A stretch of 64,000 nt of DNA from Rothia sp035916755 (GTDB lineage Bacteria > Actinomycetota > Actinomycetes > Actinomycetales > Micrococcaceae): positions 1-64,000 of the forward strand of contig NZ_JAYWIX010000006.1 of assembly GCF_035916755.1 (NCBI RefSeq). Reading direction: 5' to 3'. Under the pieces are notes generated by a model. The model was not told where the DNA came from. It did no database searches and saw only the letters and a list, made by a program, of their open reading frames with translations. Position 1 is the stretch's first letter. Each line of letters opens with the position of its first letter. Both the position numbers and the translations under genes were made by a program. This document shows positions 41,406-50,340 of the stretch, piece after piece.

Positions 41406-41981
41406 ATGAAAACCCTAACTACCCGCGTCCTCGCCCTCACCGCTGCATCGCTGCTGGCTTTGACGGCCTGTGGTTCCAACGACTCCACAGCTAAAAGTGA
41501 AGCCGAGGCCCTGGTGTCATCGGCCGCAGCTGCCCATGCTGATCACGCCAACCACCCGGCAGATGGCGGGCCTGCCCCTGCCGGCATCGCCGAAGCTACC
41601 GACCCCACCTACCCTGTTGGCACCGAGGTAGTTCTTGCTGCTGACCACATGAGCGGCATGGACGGGGCGACCGCCACCGTCGTTGGTGCTTACCAGACCT
41701 ACACTTACTCGGTGAATTACACCCCCACTGACGGGTCTGACCCCGTGACCGACCACAAGTGGGTTGTGCAAGAAGAACTGGCGGACGCCGGGAGTGAACG
41801 CCTTGCCGACGATACCCCCGTGACCATCGAGGCTGAACACATGGCAGGTATGAAGGGAGCCGAAGGAACAATTGAGTCATCGACTGATGAGACCGTTTAT
41901 ATGGTGGACTTTACTGCCGGTGGCATGACCATGAAGAACCATAAGTGGGTCACTGAGTCTGAGATTAAAGCCGCCAAGTAA
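41406..41981 (+). CDS. YdhK/DUF1541 family lipoprotein
   Basis: The 191-residue protein has a lipoprotein signal (LALTAASLLALTAC, Cys22), a His/Ala-rich linker (AAHADHANHPADGG) and two tandem DUF1541 repeats: 'TEVVLAADHMSGMDGATATVVGAY...DHKWVVQEEL' and 'TPVTIEAEHMAGMKGAEGTIESS...NHKWVTESEI'. Each repeat carries an H-M-x-G-M motif that could bind copper. It starts 28 nt after copA, so it belongs to the copper operon and probably buffers copper outside the membrane (inference). Confidence 0.9.
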   Translation: MKTLTTRVLALTAASLLALTACGSNDSTAKSEAEALVSSAAAAHADHANHPADGGPAPAGIAEATDPTYPVGTEVVLAADHMSGMDGATATVVGAYQTYTYSVNYTPTDGSDPVTDHKWVVQEELADAGSERLADDTPVTIEAEHMAGMKGAEGTIESSTDETVYMVDFTAGGMTMKNHKWVTESEIKAAK

Positions 41982-42011
41982 CTCCTCACTCTCAAAGGGA
42001 CCGCAAAACTT

Positions 42012-42043
42012 AAAAAGGACCGCATAATATGCGGTCTTTTTTT
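42012..42043 (+). terminator. Terminator of the copper operon
   Basis: AAAAAGGACCGCATAATATG CGGTC followed by seven T; a compact intrinsic terminator 30 nt after the lipoprotein stop. Confidence 0.9.
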
Positions 42044-42078
42044 GGAAATGAGGTCCCCTTGCGAAGGGCGGGAAGGGG

Positions 42079-43086
42079 TTAGAGGGCGGGCTTAATATCG
42101 CGGACGATGGCCTCCAGCTGACGCAGGTTGAAGTCCACTCCCAGCATGTTGGGAATGGTCACTAGCAGGGTGTCTGCCTCAGCCACGGCCTCGTCCCGAG
42201 CCAGCTCTTCGGCGATTTTGTCGGGCTCACCAATGTAGCTCTTGCCGAAGCGGGAGACGGCGCCGTCCAGAATACCGACCTGATCCTGGCCCTCAGCCTG
42301 GGCGCGCAGGCCGAAGTAGTAGTTACTCTGCTCGTCAATAATCGGAATAATCGAACGCGATACCGAGGTGCGCGGGGTGCCCTCGTGCCCGGCGTCCGCC
42401 CATGCCTGCTTGAAGATACGCAGCTGCTCGGACTGCAGCTGGTCAAAGGGTACGCCGGTGTCTTCCAGCAGCAGGGTGGAGGACATCAGGTTCATGCCCT
42501 GCTCGCCGGTCCAGCGGGCGGTGTCGCGGGTGCCAGCGCCCCACCAGATACGACCGGGAAGGCCGGGTGACTGGGGCGTAATCGGATCGAGCTGGGTGGG
42601 GTCAGAAACGTTCTGGGCGATGCCCTTACCGGCGATAGCCTCGCGGAAGAGGGCGGTGTGGCGGCGGGCCATGTCAGACTCATCCTCATCCTCAGCGGGC
42701 AGGTAGCCAAAGTGGGCAAAGCCCTTGTAGACGGTTTCGGGTGACCCGCGGGAGATACCCAGCTGTAGGCGCTCGTTACCGGCAATCAGGTCAACCATGG
42801 CGGCCTGTTCTGCCATGTAGAGCGGGTTTTCGTAGCGCATGTCGATGACGCCGGTGCCCAGCTCAATGGTGGAGGTGCGGGCCCCTGCGGCAGCCAGCAG
42901 GGGGAAGGGGGACATCTGTTGCTGGGCGAAGTGGTGGACGCGGTAGAAGGCCCCGTCCAGCCCGATGTCTTCAGCGCCGACGGCCAGGTCGATGGCCTGG
43001 TGGAGCATGTCGGCGCCCGTGCGGGTTTTGGAGCCGGGGTAGTCGCCGTAGTGGCCGAAGGAGAGGAAGCCTATTTTAGGTGCCAT
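42079..43086 (-). CDS. LLM class flavin-dependent oxidoreductase
   Basis: A 335-residue luciferase-like monooxygenase: 'KIGFLSFGHYGDYPGSKTRTGADMLHQAIDLAVGAEDIGLDGAFYRVHHF' at the start, 'IELGTGVIDMRYENPLYMAEQAAMVDLIAGNERLQLGISRGSP' for the flavin-binding barrel strands. The family uses FMNH2 or F420; the substrate is unknown. It is monocistronic, convergent with the copper operon. Confidence 0.9.
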   Translation of the reverse strand: MAPKIGFLSFGHYGDYPGSKTRTGADMLHQAIDLAVGAEDIGLDGAFYRVHHFAQQQMSPFPLLAAAGARTSTIELGTGVIDMRYENPLYMAEQAAMVDLIAGNERLQLGISRGSPETVYKGFAHFGYLPAEDEDESDMARRHTALFREAIAGKGIAQNVSDPTQLDPITPQSPGLPGRIWWGAGTRDTARWTGEQGMNLMSSTLLLEDTGVPFDQLQSEQLRIFKQAWADAGHEGTPRTSVSRSIIPIIDEQSNYYFGLRAQAEGQDQVGILDGAVSRFGKSYIGEPDKIAEELARDEAVAEADTLLVTIPNMLGVDFNLRQLEAIVRDIKPAL

Positions 43087-43221
43087 GGTTGCATGCCTTT
43101 CAGGTTGATTTTCCTTACAGGCATTACTTTACCAGGAAAGCATTTCGAGCGATAGGGAGACGCCATCGGAAAAGTGCAAATACCCGTCACTTTTCATACG
43201 GCAGTTGCACTTTTCGACAGG

Positions 43222-44181
43222 CTAGCTAGCCAACATTCTCGCCCGGTAGGCCGAGGGCGATTCACCGTATTCAGCCTTAAAAGCCTTACTCACATGCGAG
43301 GGGTCAAACAGGGCATAGCGAGCACTGATGGTCTGCACCGAATCCCCACGGTAAAGAGGGTTAGCTAGATCCTCTCGAATGCACTCCAGGCGGCGGGTGC
43401 GGATGTAGGTAGAGACGGTCTGCTGATTGGCCGCAAACCTGCCGTGCAACTGCCTCAGAGAGATGTAAAGAGCGTCAGCAATTTTACCGGGGCCCAAGTC
43501 GGGGTCACCCAGATGCTCTTCAATATAGGCGACAGCCTGGTGAAAGAGCATATTGCCCGGCGAGCGCCCGGCTTCGTTTGATTCTGCCGCCATGACGGTA
43601 ATCAGCATTTCGAGGGCCGAGCGTACGAGGGCCAGGGCGTGGGGGCCGCTGAGTTCGTCAAGGTTGGCTGCGAGCTGCTCAAAGAGGGGCACGGCGAACT
43701 TCCCGAGCCCTTGCTGGTCAGAGACGGGGGTGGCCGTAATGACCCCTACGTAGTCGGCCCCCAGGTGCACGAAGTTTTGCGGGAAGAGCACAATGAGGCT
43801 GCGCTGCTGGCCGGGGTATTCGAGCTGATAGGGGCGCTTAGTCACATAGAGGGCCAGGTCGCCGGGGCGCAGGTGGCAGGTGCGCCCGTCCTGAGTAAGC
43901 ACGGCTTCGCCGTCGAGCTGCAGGCTGAGTTTGCAGTAGCCGTTGTGTTCGGCGTCGTGCGCGTCGGGGGTGCGAGCGACGCTGTGGGCGGGGGTGGTCA
44001 TGTCGAAGAGTTCTACATCCCCCAGGGAAGCGGTGCGGACGCTGGCGCTGAAGTTTTCGGGGTCGTCGCAGGTGATGCGCAGGTCGCCGAAGCTTTCGCG
44101 CGCACCGGCACACCAGTCGGTGAAGCCGAGTTCTTGGTGCTGCCTGAAGCGGTAGGCTGCGCGGTTTTCTTCTTGGCTCAC
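43222..44181 (-). CDS. AraC family regulator, FeaR-like
   Basis: The 319-residue protein has an N-terminal AraC-binding-like (cupin) domain of the FeaR type (FTDWCAGARESFGDLRIT... 'YCKLSLQLDGEAVLTQDGRTCHLRPGDLALYVTKRPYQLEY') and a C-terminal AraC helix-turn-helix pair (KIADALYISLRQLHGRFAANQQTVSTYIRTRRLECIREDL). GTG at 44181 was chosen for its AGGAGGA ribosome-binding site. It is divergent from the aldehyde dehydrogenase gene, so it probably activates that gene, as FeaR does for phenylacetaldehyde dehydrogenase (inference from family and position). Confidence 0.85.
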   Translation of the reverse strand: MSQEENRAAYRFRQHQELGFTDWCAGARESFGDLRITCDDPENFSASVRTASLGDVELFDMTTPAHSVARTPDAHDAEHNGYCKLSLQLDGEAVLTQDGRTCHLRPGDLALYVTKRPYQLEYPGQQRSLIVLFPQNFVHLGADYVGVITATPVSDQQGLGKFAVPLFEQLAANLDELSGPHALALVRSALEMLITVMAAESNEAGRSPGNMLFHQAVAYIEEHLGDPDLGPGKIADALYISLRQLHGRFAANQQTVSTYIRTRRLECIREDLANPLYRGDSVQTISARYALFDPSHVSKAFKAEYGESPSAYRARMLAS

Positions 44182-44322
44182 GTGGGCGTCCTCCTGCTGT
44201 CCTGCGGTCACATAAGTGACCGGGCGCACACTGCGCCAAATACTGTGCACGGCTCGCCTAACGCGCATAAAACCGTGACTCACATCATAGATGTAACCGT
44301 TTTTAACAGCAAGGAGATGACA

Positions 44323-45738
44323 ATGCTGTCACTACCCACATCCTACTCAGAACTGGTAAGCCGCGTGACCGCGGGGGGCACCCGCGAGGTTTTTGACCCG
44401 GCCACCGAAGAACTTATCGGCCTGGCACCCGAGCAGGGCACCGACATCCTTGACCAGCTTGTTGCCAAGGCACGGGAGGCCCAGCCGGCCTGGGCGGCCC
44501 TCTCTCACGCCGAGCGCAGCGACTACCTCATGAAGATGGCGGACGCCATTGAGCAGGCCTCCGAGCCCCTGGCCGAACTGCTGTCACGCGAGCAGGGCAA
44601 GCCCCTCAACGGCCCCAATGCCCGGTTTGAGCTGGGCGGTTGCGTAGCCTGGACTCGCGCCACCGCGTCCTTCGGCATGGAGGAAGAGACCCTGGTAGAT
44701 GACGGCGAGACCCGCGCCGTGCTCAACTACCGCCCCATTGGCGTAGTGGGCGGCATTGGCCCCTGGAACTGGCCGCTCATGATTACCATTTGGCAGATTG
44801 CCCCGGCCCTGCGCATGGGTAACACCATTGTGCTCAAGCCGTCCGAGTACACCACCCTGAGCGTGCTGGCCCTGGTTGAGGTAATCAACACCGTGCTCCC
44901 CGAGGGGGTTGTGCAGATTATCCCGGCGACTCCCGAGGTGGGCGCCGCCATGACCACCCACCCGGGCATCGATAAAATTACCTTTACCGGGTCCACCACT
45001 ACCGGCAAGAAGATTGCCGCTTCAACGGCCGATACCCTCAAGCGCCTCACCCTGGAGCTGGGCGGCAATGACGCCGGTATCGTACTGGATGACGCCGACC
45101 CCAAGGCCATTGCCGAGGGGCTTTTCTGGGGTGCCTTTATCAACACCGGCCAGACCTGCGCGGCCCTCAAGCGCCTCTATGTGCCCGACTCCCTCTACGA
45201 CCAGGTCTGCGACGAGCTGGTTGCCGTTGCCCAGAATATGCCCATGGGTGTAGGTCTTGATGAGCAGAACGTTCTGGGTCCCCTGCAGAACAAGGCCCAG
45301 TACGACATTGTTGCCAATCTAGTCCAGAAAGCTAAGGACGCCGGTGCGCGCGTCCTGCTGGGTGGCAACCCTGATGAAGGGGCCAAGGGCTTCTTCTACC
45401 CCACCACCCTGATTGCCGATATCGACAAGGACAACCCCCTGGTGACCGAGGAGCAGTTTGGCCCGGCTCTGCCGATTATCCGCTACTCCACCCTGGAGGA
45501 AGCCCTCGAAGAGGCCAACAAGCTGAATGTAGGCCTGGGCGCCTCTGTCTGGTCATCGAATATTGAGCGAGCCCGCGAGGTTGCCGCCAAGATTGAGGCC
45601 GGTACCGTCTGGATCAACAAGCACGGCGCGATTGACCCCCGCATCCCCTTCGGCGGCACCAAGGATTCAGGCTACGGCGTGGAGTTTGGTGTCGAGGGCC
45701 TCAAGCATATGGGCCTGCCGCAGGTTATCTGCGAATAA
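44323..45738 (+). CDS. NAD(P)-dependent aldehyde dehydrogenase
   Basis: The 471-residue enzyme has the ALDH motifs: 'RPIGVVGGIGPWNWPLM', 'NTIVLKPSEYTTLS', 'ITFTGSTTTGKKIAAS', the Glu in 'TLELGGNDAGIVL', the catalytic Cys in 'NTGQTCAALKRLYVP', and 'GPALPIIRYSTLEEAL'. The ATG at 44323 follows AAGGAG at 6 nt. Divergent from a FeaR-like regulator and upstream of paa genes, it may oxidise phenylacetaldehyde to phenylacetate. Other aldehydes such as aminobutyraldehyde or succinate semialdehyde are possible. Confidence 0.9.
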   Translation: MLSLPTSYSELVSRVTAGGTREVFDPATEELIGLAPEQGTDILDQLVAKAREAQPAWAALSHAERSDYLMKMADAIEQASEPLAELLSREQGKPLNGPNARFELGGCVAWTRATASFGMEEETLVDDGETRAVLNYRPIGVVGGIGPWNWPLMITIWQIAPALRMGNTIVLKPSEYTTLSVLALVEVINTVLPEGVVQIIPATPEVGAAMTTHPGIDKITFTGSTTTGKKIAASTADTLKRLTLELGGNDAGIVLDDADPKAIAEGLFWGAFINTGQTCAALKRLYVPDSLYDQVCDELVAVAQNMPMGVGLDEQNVLGPLQNKAQYDIVANLVQKAKDAGARVLLGGNPDEGAKGFFYPTTLIADIDKDNPLVTEEQFGPALPIIRYSTLEEALEEANKLNVGLGASVWSSNIERAREVAAKIEAGTVWINKHGAIDPRIPFGGTKDSGYGVEFGVEGLKHMGLPQVICE

Positions 45739-45751
45739 ACCCCACCCTTCC

Positions 45752-45785
45752 CCTGCCCCGTCCGGACGCACCCGGGCGGGGCAGG
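45752..45785 (+). terminator. GC-rich hairpin after the aldehyde dehydrogenase gene
   Basis: CCTGCCCCG...CGGGGCAGG stem with a 16-nt loop, without a good T tract. Possible terminator. Confidence 0.45.
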
Positions 45786-45822
45786 CGTCCTTAACCTCCT
45801 TGCGGGCGGGGTCGGGTAAAAA

Positions 45823-45840
45823 TTACTGACCGAGCGTTAA
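45823..45840. promoter_or_regulatory. PaaR-type box upstream of the MHS transporter
   Basis: TTACTGACCGAGCGTTAA; its complement TTAACGCTCGGTCAGTAA matches the boxes at 47361, 53422 and 58787 (shared core AACGCTCGGTCAG). It lies 116 nt upstream of the transporter start. Confidence 0.6.
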
Positions 45841-45956
45841 AAAATTTCTCGCGCAAACCTGTTGCCAAGCCCGGGTTTTCGTATATGATTTCAAACAAAT
45901 GTGACCCCCACCTCACAGGGTACATATCATCCACCCCCGCACACAAGGAGACACCG

Positions 45957-47282
45957 ATGTCTTCACACATGGCAACCACCACCCGCCACCGGGTCAGCCG
46001 CGAAGAAAAGAAGGTGCTAGCAGGCACCCTCATCGGCACCACCATCGAATGGTACGACTTCTTCATCTACGCCCAGGCCGCAGGCCTGATTCTTGCCACC
46101 CAGTACTTCACCCCCGAAGGCGAAGACAAGACCATCGCCCAGATCGTTTCATGGGCATCCCTGGGTATTAGCTTTATCTTCCGCCCGCTCGGCGCTATCG
46201 TCGCTGGCCACATCGGCGACAAGTTCGGCCGTCGCATCACCCTGGTGCTCACCCTTATTCTGATGGGCATCGCCACCGTCGGTATCGGTTTTGTGCCCAC
46301 CTACGCCCAAATCGGTATCGCAGCGCCCATCATTATCGTGATTCTGCGCATCCTCCAGGGCTTCTCAGCCGGCGGCGAATGGGGCGGTGCCGCCCTTATG
46401 TCGGTGGAGCACGCACCCCGCAACAAGCGTGGCTTCTTCGGAGCCTTCCCCCAGATTGGCGTACCCCTGGGCATGATTCTGGCAACCCTGGTCAACCTCT
46501 TCCTCAACTCCATTTTGACCGAAGAGCAGTTTCTCAGCTTTGGCTGGCGCATCCCCTTCTGGTCGTCCATCATCCTGATTCTGGTGGGCTTCTACATCCG
46601 CCACTCCGTTGAAGAATCCCCCGTCTTCAAGGAGATGCAGAACCTCAAGAAGCGCGAATCAGCTCCGCTCAAGCAGCTCTTTAAGGGCAACACCAAAGAA
46701 GTTGTGCTGGCAGCTCTGATCTTCATCGCCAACAACGCAGCAGGCTACCTGGTTATCGCCTTCTTCATTTCTTACGGCGTGAAGGCCCTGGGGATGACCC
46801 GCGGCGATGCTATGACCGCCTCACTTATTGGCGGTCTGGGATGGCTCACCTTCACTATGATCGGCGGCTGGATGAGCGACAAGATTGGCCGCGTGCGCAC
46901 CTTCCAGCTGGGCTACGGCTTTATGATTCTCTGGGCCGTACCCATGTGGTTCCTGATCGACAGCGGCAACGCAGCCCTCTTCACCCTGGCTATTTTCGTC
47001 CTCACCATTGGCCTGGGCCCCTCCTACGGCCCCCAGTCAGCCATGTACGCCGAAATGTTCCCGGCCTCCGTGCGGTTCTCGGGCATCTCGATTGGCTACG
47101 CCATCGGCGCGATTCTGGGTGGCGCTTTTGCCCCCATGATTGCTGAGATGATTCTGAAGCAGACCGGCCAGTCCTGGGTGATTGGCGTCTACATCGCGGC
47201 CCTGGCTGTGGTGTCGGTGATTGCGGTCAGCATGGTACCCAAGAGCAACCAGGAGATTGACCTTCACCCCGAAGAGGCATAA
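45957..47282 (+). CDS. MFS transporter, metabolite:H+ symporter (MHS) type
   Basis: The 441-residue protein has 12 membrane segments and the MHS signatures 'VLAGTLIGTTIEWYDFFIYAQAAGL', 'FRPLGAIVAGHIGDKFGRR' (loop 2-3) and 'RILQGFSAGGEWGGAALMSVEHAP'. Such symporters import carboxylates and aromatic acids with protons. The PaaR-type box upstream and the following catabolic genes suggest phenylacetate or a precursor as substrate (inference). ATG at 45957 has a good AAGGAG site. A terminator follows at 47291. Confidence 0.9.
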   Translation: MSSHMATTTRHRVSREEKKVLAGTLIGTTIEWYDFFIYAQAAGLILATQYFTPEGEDKTIAQIVSWASLGISFIFRPLGAIVAGHIGDKFGRRITLVLTLILMGIATVGIGFVPTYAQIGIAAPIIIVILRILQGFSAGGEWGGAALMSVEHAPRNKRGFFGAFPQIGVPLGMILATLVNLFLNSILTEEQFLSFGWRIPFWSSIILILVGFYIRHSVEESPVFKEMQNLKKRESAPLKQLFKGNTKEVVLAALIFIANNAAGYLVIAFFISYGVKALGMTRGDAMTASLIGGLGWLTFTMIGGWMSDKIGRVRTFQLGYGFMILWAVPMWFLIDSGNAALFTLAIFVLTIGLGPSYGPQSAMYAEMFPASVRFSGISIGYAIGAILGGAFAPMIAEMILKQTGQSWVIGVYIAALAVVSVIAVSMVPKSNQEIDLHPEEA

Positions 47283-47290
47283 GCCCTCAG

Positions 47291-47324
47291 CCCCCGCCAC
47301 CCACCGGTGGCGGGGGTCTTTCTC
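47291..47324 (+). terminator. Terminator after the MHS transporter
   Basis: GCCCCCGCCACC-caccGGTGGCGGGGGT-type stem-loop followed by CTTTCT, 8 nt after the stop codon. Confidence 0.85.
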
Positions 47325-47360
47325 TTGCCCTTGACCTACATCACTTAAAGTGAAAAGATT

Positions 47361-47381
47361 TAGTGAACGATTGGTCAGTTA
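47361..47381. promoter_or_regulatory. PaaR-type box upstream of the thiolase operon
   Basis: TAGTGAACGATTGGTCAGTTA, ending 29 nt before the thiolase ATG, in the promoter zone. It aligns with the boxes at 53422 and 58787 including flanking TTTA and TT. Confidence 0.65.
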
Positions 47382-47410
47382 TTTCTTGGCTTTCTGACAA
47401 AGGAGTTTGA

Positions 47411-48619
47411 ATGTCGCAGACACCCCAGGCTTATCTCGTAGGCGGCTCCCGCACCCCCGTGGGGCGCTACGGCGGGGCGCTGTCGTCCGTCCGCCCCGAT
47501 GATCTCGCGGCTCTGGTGATTAAGGACGTCGTCGAGAAGGCCGGGCTTGACCCGGCGGCTGTCGACGAGGTCATCTTGGGCAACGCCAATGGCGCCGGTG
47601 AAGAGAACCGCAACGTGGCCCGCCTAGCCTGGCTGCTCAACGACTACCCCGACACCGTCCCCGGCATCACCGTCAACCGCCTGTGCGCCTCAGGGCTCAG
47701 CGCTATTACCCTGGCTACGCAGATGATTAAGGCAGGCGAGGCCGATATCGTGATTGCCGGTGGCGTGGAGTCTATGTCCCGTGCCCCCTGGGTCATGGAA
47801 AAGCCCACCACCGCTTTTGCTAAGCCCGGCCAGAGCTTTGATACCTCTATCGGCTGGCGCTTCGTCAACCCCGTCTTTGCTGAGCGCGACAAGTTCACCT
47901 ACTCCATGCCAGAAACTGCAGAAGAGGTAGCCCGCGTCGATTCTATTTCCCGTGAAGACTGTGACGCCTTTGCTGTCCGCTCCCACGAGCGGGCCATCGC
48001 GGCCATTGAGGCTGGGCACTTTAAAGACGAAATCGTTCCCGTGGTGGTACGGGACCGCAAGGGCCGGGAAACTGCGGTTGATACGGACGAGGGCCCCCGC
48101 CCCGGCACCACCGTCGAGGTGCTGGCCAAGCTGCGCCCGGTTGTTGCCGGTGGTTCTGTGGTGACGGCAGGTAATTCATCCTCCCTCAACGACGGAGCAT
48201 CAGCCATTATTGTGGCCTCCGAAGAAGCTGTGAAGAAGTACGGGCTAACCCCGCGCGCCCGCGTCGTCACCGGCACGTCCGCCGGTCTAGCCCCCGAAAT
48301 TATGGGTCTGGGCCCCGTACCCGCCACCGAAAAAGCCCTGGCCAGGGCCGGGTGGACGGTGGCAGACCTGGGGGCTGTGGAACTCAACGAGGCTTTTGCC
48401 TCCCAGTCCCTGGCGTCCATGCGCCGCCTGGGCCTGAACGAGGATATCGTCAACCGCGACGGCGGGGCGATTGCTCTGGGCCACCCGCTGGGCTCGTCCG
48501 GCTCCCGCATTGTCATTACCCTGCTGGGCCGCATGGAGCGCGAGGGAGCCACCAAGGGTCTAGCCACCATGTGCATTGGCGTGGGCCAGGGCGCTGCCCT
48601 GCTGGTGGAGGCCGTCTAA
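47411..48619 (+). CDS. paaJ: 3-oxoadipyl-CoA / acetyl-CoA thiolase (PaaJ-like)
   Basis: The 402-residue thiolase has the acyl-enzyme Cys92 in 'NRLCASGLSAI', 'GGVESMSRAPWVMEK', the His in 'GGAIALGHPLGSSGSR' and the second Cys in 'TMCIGVGQGAALL'. The 'GNANGAGEENRNVARLA' stretch is typical of the 3-oxoadipyl-CoA thiolase group (PaaJ/PcaF), which cleaves 3-oxoadipyl-CoA to succinyl-CoA and acetyl-CoA in phenylacetate breakdown. Its TAA overlaps the next ATG (TAATG). A general beta-ketothiolase is the alternative. Confidence 0.85.
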   Translation: MSQTPQAYLVGGSRTPVGRYGGALSSVRPDDLAALVIKDVVEKAGLDPAAVDEVILGNANGAGEENRNVARLAWLLNDYPDTVPGITVNRLCASGLSAITLATQMIKAGEADIVIAGGVESMSRAPWVMEKPTTAFAKPGQSFDTSIGWRFVNPVFAERDKFTYSMPETAEEVARVDSISREDCDAFAVRSHERAIAAIEAGHFKDEIVPVVVRDRKGRETAVDTDEGPRPGTTVEVLAKLRPVVAGGSVVTAGNSSSLNDGASAIIVASEEAVKKYGLTPRARVVTGTSAGLAPEIMGLGPVPATEKALARAGWTVADLGAVELNEAFASQSLASMRRLGLNEDIVNRDGGAIALGHPLGSSGSRIVITLLGRMEREGATKGLATMCIGVGQGAALLVEAV

Positions 48620-49377
48620 TGTTTGAGCACTTCACCGCCCTAGCTGTTGAAGAGGGCGAGGACCGCCTGGTCGTCCGCATGAACCGCCCCGAGGTGCGCA
48701 ACGCCATTGACGCCACCATGGTCGCCGAGCTGCACGAGGTCTGCACCTACCTGGAGGTCACTCCTAAGATCCTAATCCTGACCGGCTGCGAGGTGGACGG
48801 GCGCGGAATTTTCGCTTCGGGCGCCGACATCGCCCAGCTGCGCGAGCGCCGCCGGGAGGACGCCCTGCGCGGGGTTAATTCGCAAATTTTCGACCGTATT
48901 CATAAGCTCCCCATGCCGGCGATTGCTGCTATTGACGGCTACGCTCTGGGCGGCGGTGCGGAGCTGGCCTACGCGGCTGATTTCCGCCTGGGCACCCCCT
49001 ATATCAAGATGGGCCAGCCCGAAACCAACCTGGGTATTATCGCCGCGGCCGGAGCCCTCTGGCGCCTTAAGGAGCTGGTGGGTGAGCCGGTGGCCCTGGA
49101 AATTCTGATGGCCGGCCGTATTCTGTCTGCCGACGAAGCACTTGAGCTGCACCTGGTGACCGAGCTGCATGAGCCGTCCGAGCTGTTGCCTGCCGCCCAT
49201 GCCCTGGCAGACCGCATCGGGGCCCAGGACCCCCTGGCGGTGCGCGTGACCAAGCGGGTCTTTGCGGCCCCGCGCGAGGCCCACCCCCACATTGACGAGC
49301 TGGCCCAGGCGATTTTGTTTGAGTCCCAGGCCAAGTTTGACCGCATGCAAGCTTTTCTTGACCGCAAAAAGAAGTAG
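48619..49377 (+). CDS. Enoyl-CoA hydratase/isomerase (paaF/paaG-like)
   Basis: The 252-residue crotonase-fold protein has the oxyanion-hole segments 'GIFASGADIAQL' and 'IDGYALGGGAELAYAADFRLG', and 'GQPETNLGIIAAAGALWRLKELVG' where one of the two catalytic Glu residues of hydratases is expected (family position; not certain). It begins by 1-nt overlap with the thiolase stop and precedes the 3-hydroxyacyl-CoA dehydrogenase by 9 nt, so the three form an operon. It may act as PaaG (isomerase) or PaaF (hydratase); a second paralogue lies at 58854-59633. Confidence 0.85.
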   Translation: MFEHFTALAVEEGEDRLVVRMNRPEVRNAIDATMVAELHEVCTYLEVTPKILILTGCEVDGRGIFASGADIAQLRERRREDALRGVNSQIFDRIHKLPMPAIAAIDGYALGGGAELAYAADFRLGTPYIKMGQPETNLGIIAAAGALWRLKELVGEPVALEILMAGRILSADEALELHLVTELHEPSELLPAAHALADRIGAQDPLAVRVTKRVFAAPREAHPHIDELAQAILFESQAKFDRMQAFLDRKKK

Positions 49378-49386
49378 AGGTGAGTG

Positions 49387-50253
49387 ATGACTGAAGTTCA
49401 CGAGTTGAAGGTTCCCGCCCGTGTGGGCGTGCTGGGTGGCGGACGCATGGGCGCGGGTATTGCCCATGCCTTCCTGCTGGCCGGGGCCCAGGTTGTGGTG
49501 GTTGAGCGGGATGCCCAGGCAGCCGAAGCTGCCCGCGAGCGCGTGGAGCGCGACCTGGCTAAGTCGCTGGAGCGCGGGGCTTTTGACGGTAATTTTGATG
49601 AGCTGACCGGGCGGTTTGCGGTGTCGGTGGATTACGGTGATTTTGCGGACCGCCAGCTGGTGGTTGAGGCCGTGCCCGAGAACTGGGATTTGAAAGTTAG
49701 TGCCCTGCGGGCTGTGGAGGAGCAGCTGGGAGAGGGGGCCTGGTTGGCGTCGAATACGTCCTCCCTGTCGATTGACGGGTTGGCGGAGTCTTTGCAGCGC
49801 CCCGGTAACTTTATTGGCCTGCATTTCTTTAACCCGGTGCCGGCGTCCAAGCTGGTGGAGGTGGTGCAGTCCAAGCATTCTTCTACCGAACTGAAGGAGG
49901 CTGCCCGCCTCTGGGTTGAGGGCCTGGGCAAGACCCCGGTGGTGGTCAATGACGCTCCTGGGTTTGCGTCCTCGCGCCTGGGTGTGGCGATCGCTCTTGA
50001 GGCTATCCGTATGGTCGAGGAGGGGGTGGCCAGCCCTGAGGATATCGATAACGCCATGGTGCTGGGCTACAAGTTCCCCATTGGCCCGCTGGCTTTGACC
50101 GATGTGGTGGGGCTGGACGTCCGCCTGGGCATCGCCGAGTACCTGGAGTCCCAGCTGGGGGAGCGGTTCAGCCCACCCCAGCTCATGCGCGACATGGTAG
50201 CCCGCGGGGAGCTGGGCCGCAAGAGCGGCAAGGGTTTCTACGACTACAGCTAG
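49387..50253 (+). CDS. paaH: 3-hydroxyacyl-CoA dehydrogenase (PaaH-like)
   Basis: The 288-residue enzyme has the Rossmann motif 'GVLGGGRMGAGIAHAFLLAGAQVVVVERD', 'ASNTSSLSIDGLAESLQRPGNFIGLHFFNPVPASKLVEVV' (the catalytic His in GLHFFNPV) and 'VVVNDAPGFASSRLGVAI', followed by the C-terminal dimer domain. It oxidises 3-hydroxyadipyl-CoA or similar with NAD+. It is the last gene of the paaJ operon. ATG at 49387 is used; a GTG at 49384 is adjacent. hipBA follows. Confidence 0.9.
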   Translation: MTEVHELKVPARVGVLGGGRMGAGIAHAFLLAGAQVVVVERDAQAAEAARERVERDLAKSLERGAFDGNFDELTGRFAVSVDYGDFADRQLVVEAVPENWDLKVSALRAVEEQLGEGAWLASNTSSLSIDGLAESLQRPGNFIGLHFFNPVPASKLVEVVQSKHSSTELKEAARLWVEGLGKTPVVVNDAPGFASSRLGVAIALEAIRMVEEGVASPEDIDNAMVLGYKFPIGPLALTDVVGLDVRLGIAEYLESQLGERFSPPQLMRDMVARGELGRKSGKGFYDYS

Positions 50254-50272
50254 GCCCGCCTGACCATACAAT

Positions 50273-50327
50273 AAACAGAAGCTTTTCTTTCACTATAAGA
50301 CTTATACTAAAAGAAAAGCTTCTGTTT
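50273..50327. promoter_or_regulatory. 55-bp palindrome covering the hipBA promoter
   Basis: Arms AAACAGAAGCTTTTCTTT (50273-50290) and the exact complement (50310-50327) enclose TATAAG-A-CTTATA. The TATACT at 50303-50308 may be the -10 box. It is the expected HipB operator, but with exceptional continuous symmetry. Confidence 0.7.
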
Positions 50328-50340
50328 AAGGGAGGTCTCA

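Noticed and set aside
43639..44322. Upstream extension of the aldehyde dehydrogenase
   Set aside because: It is antisense to the AraC gene, and the true start at 44323 has AAGGAG at good spacing.
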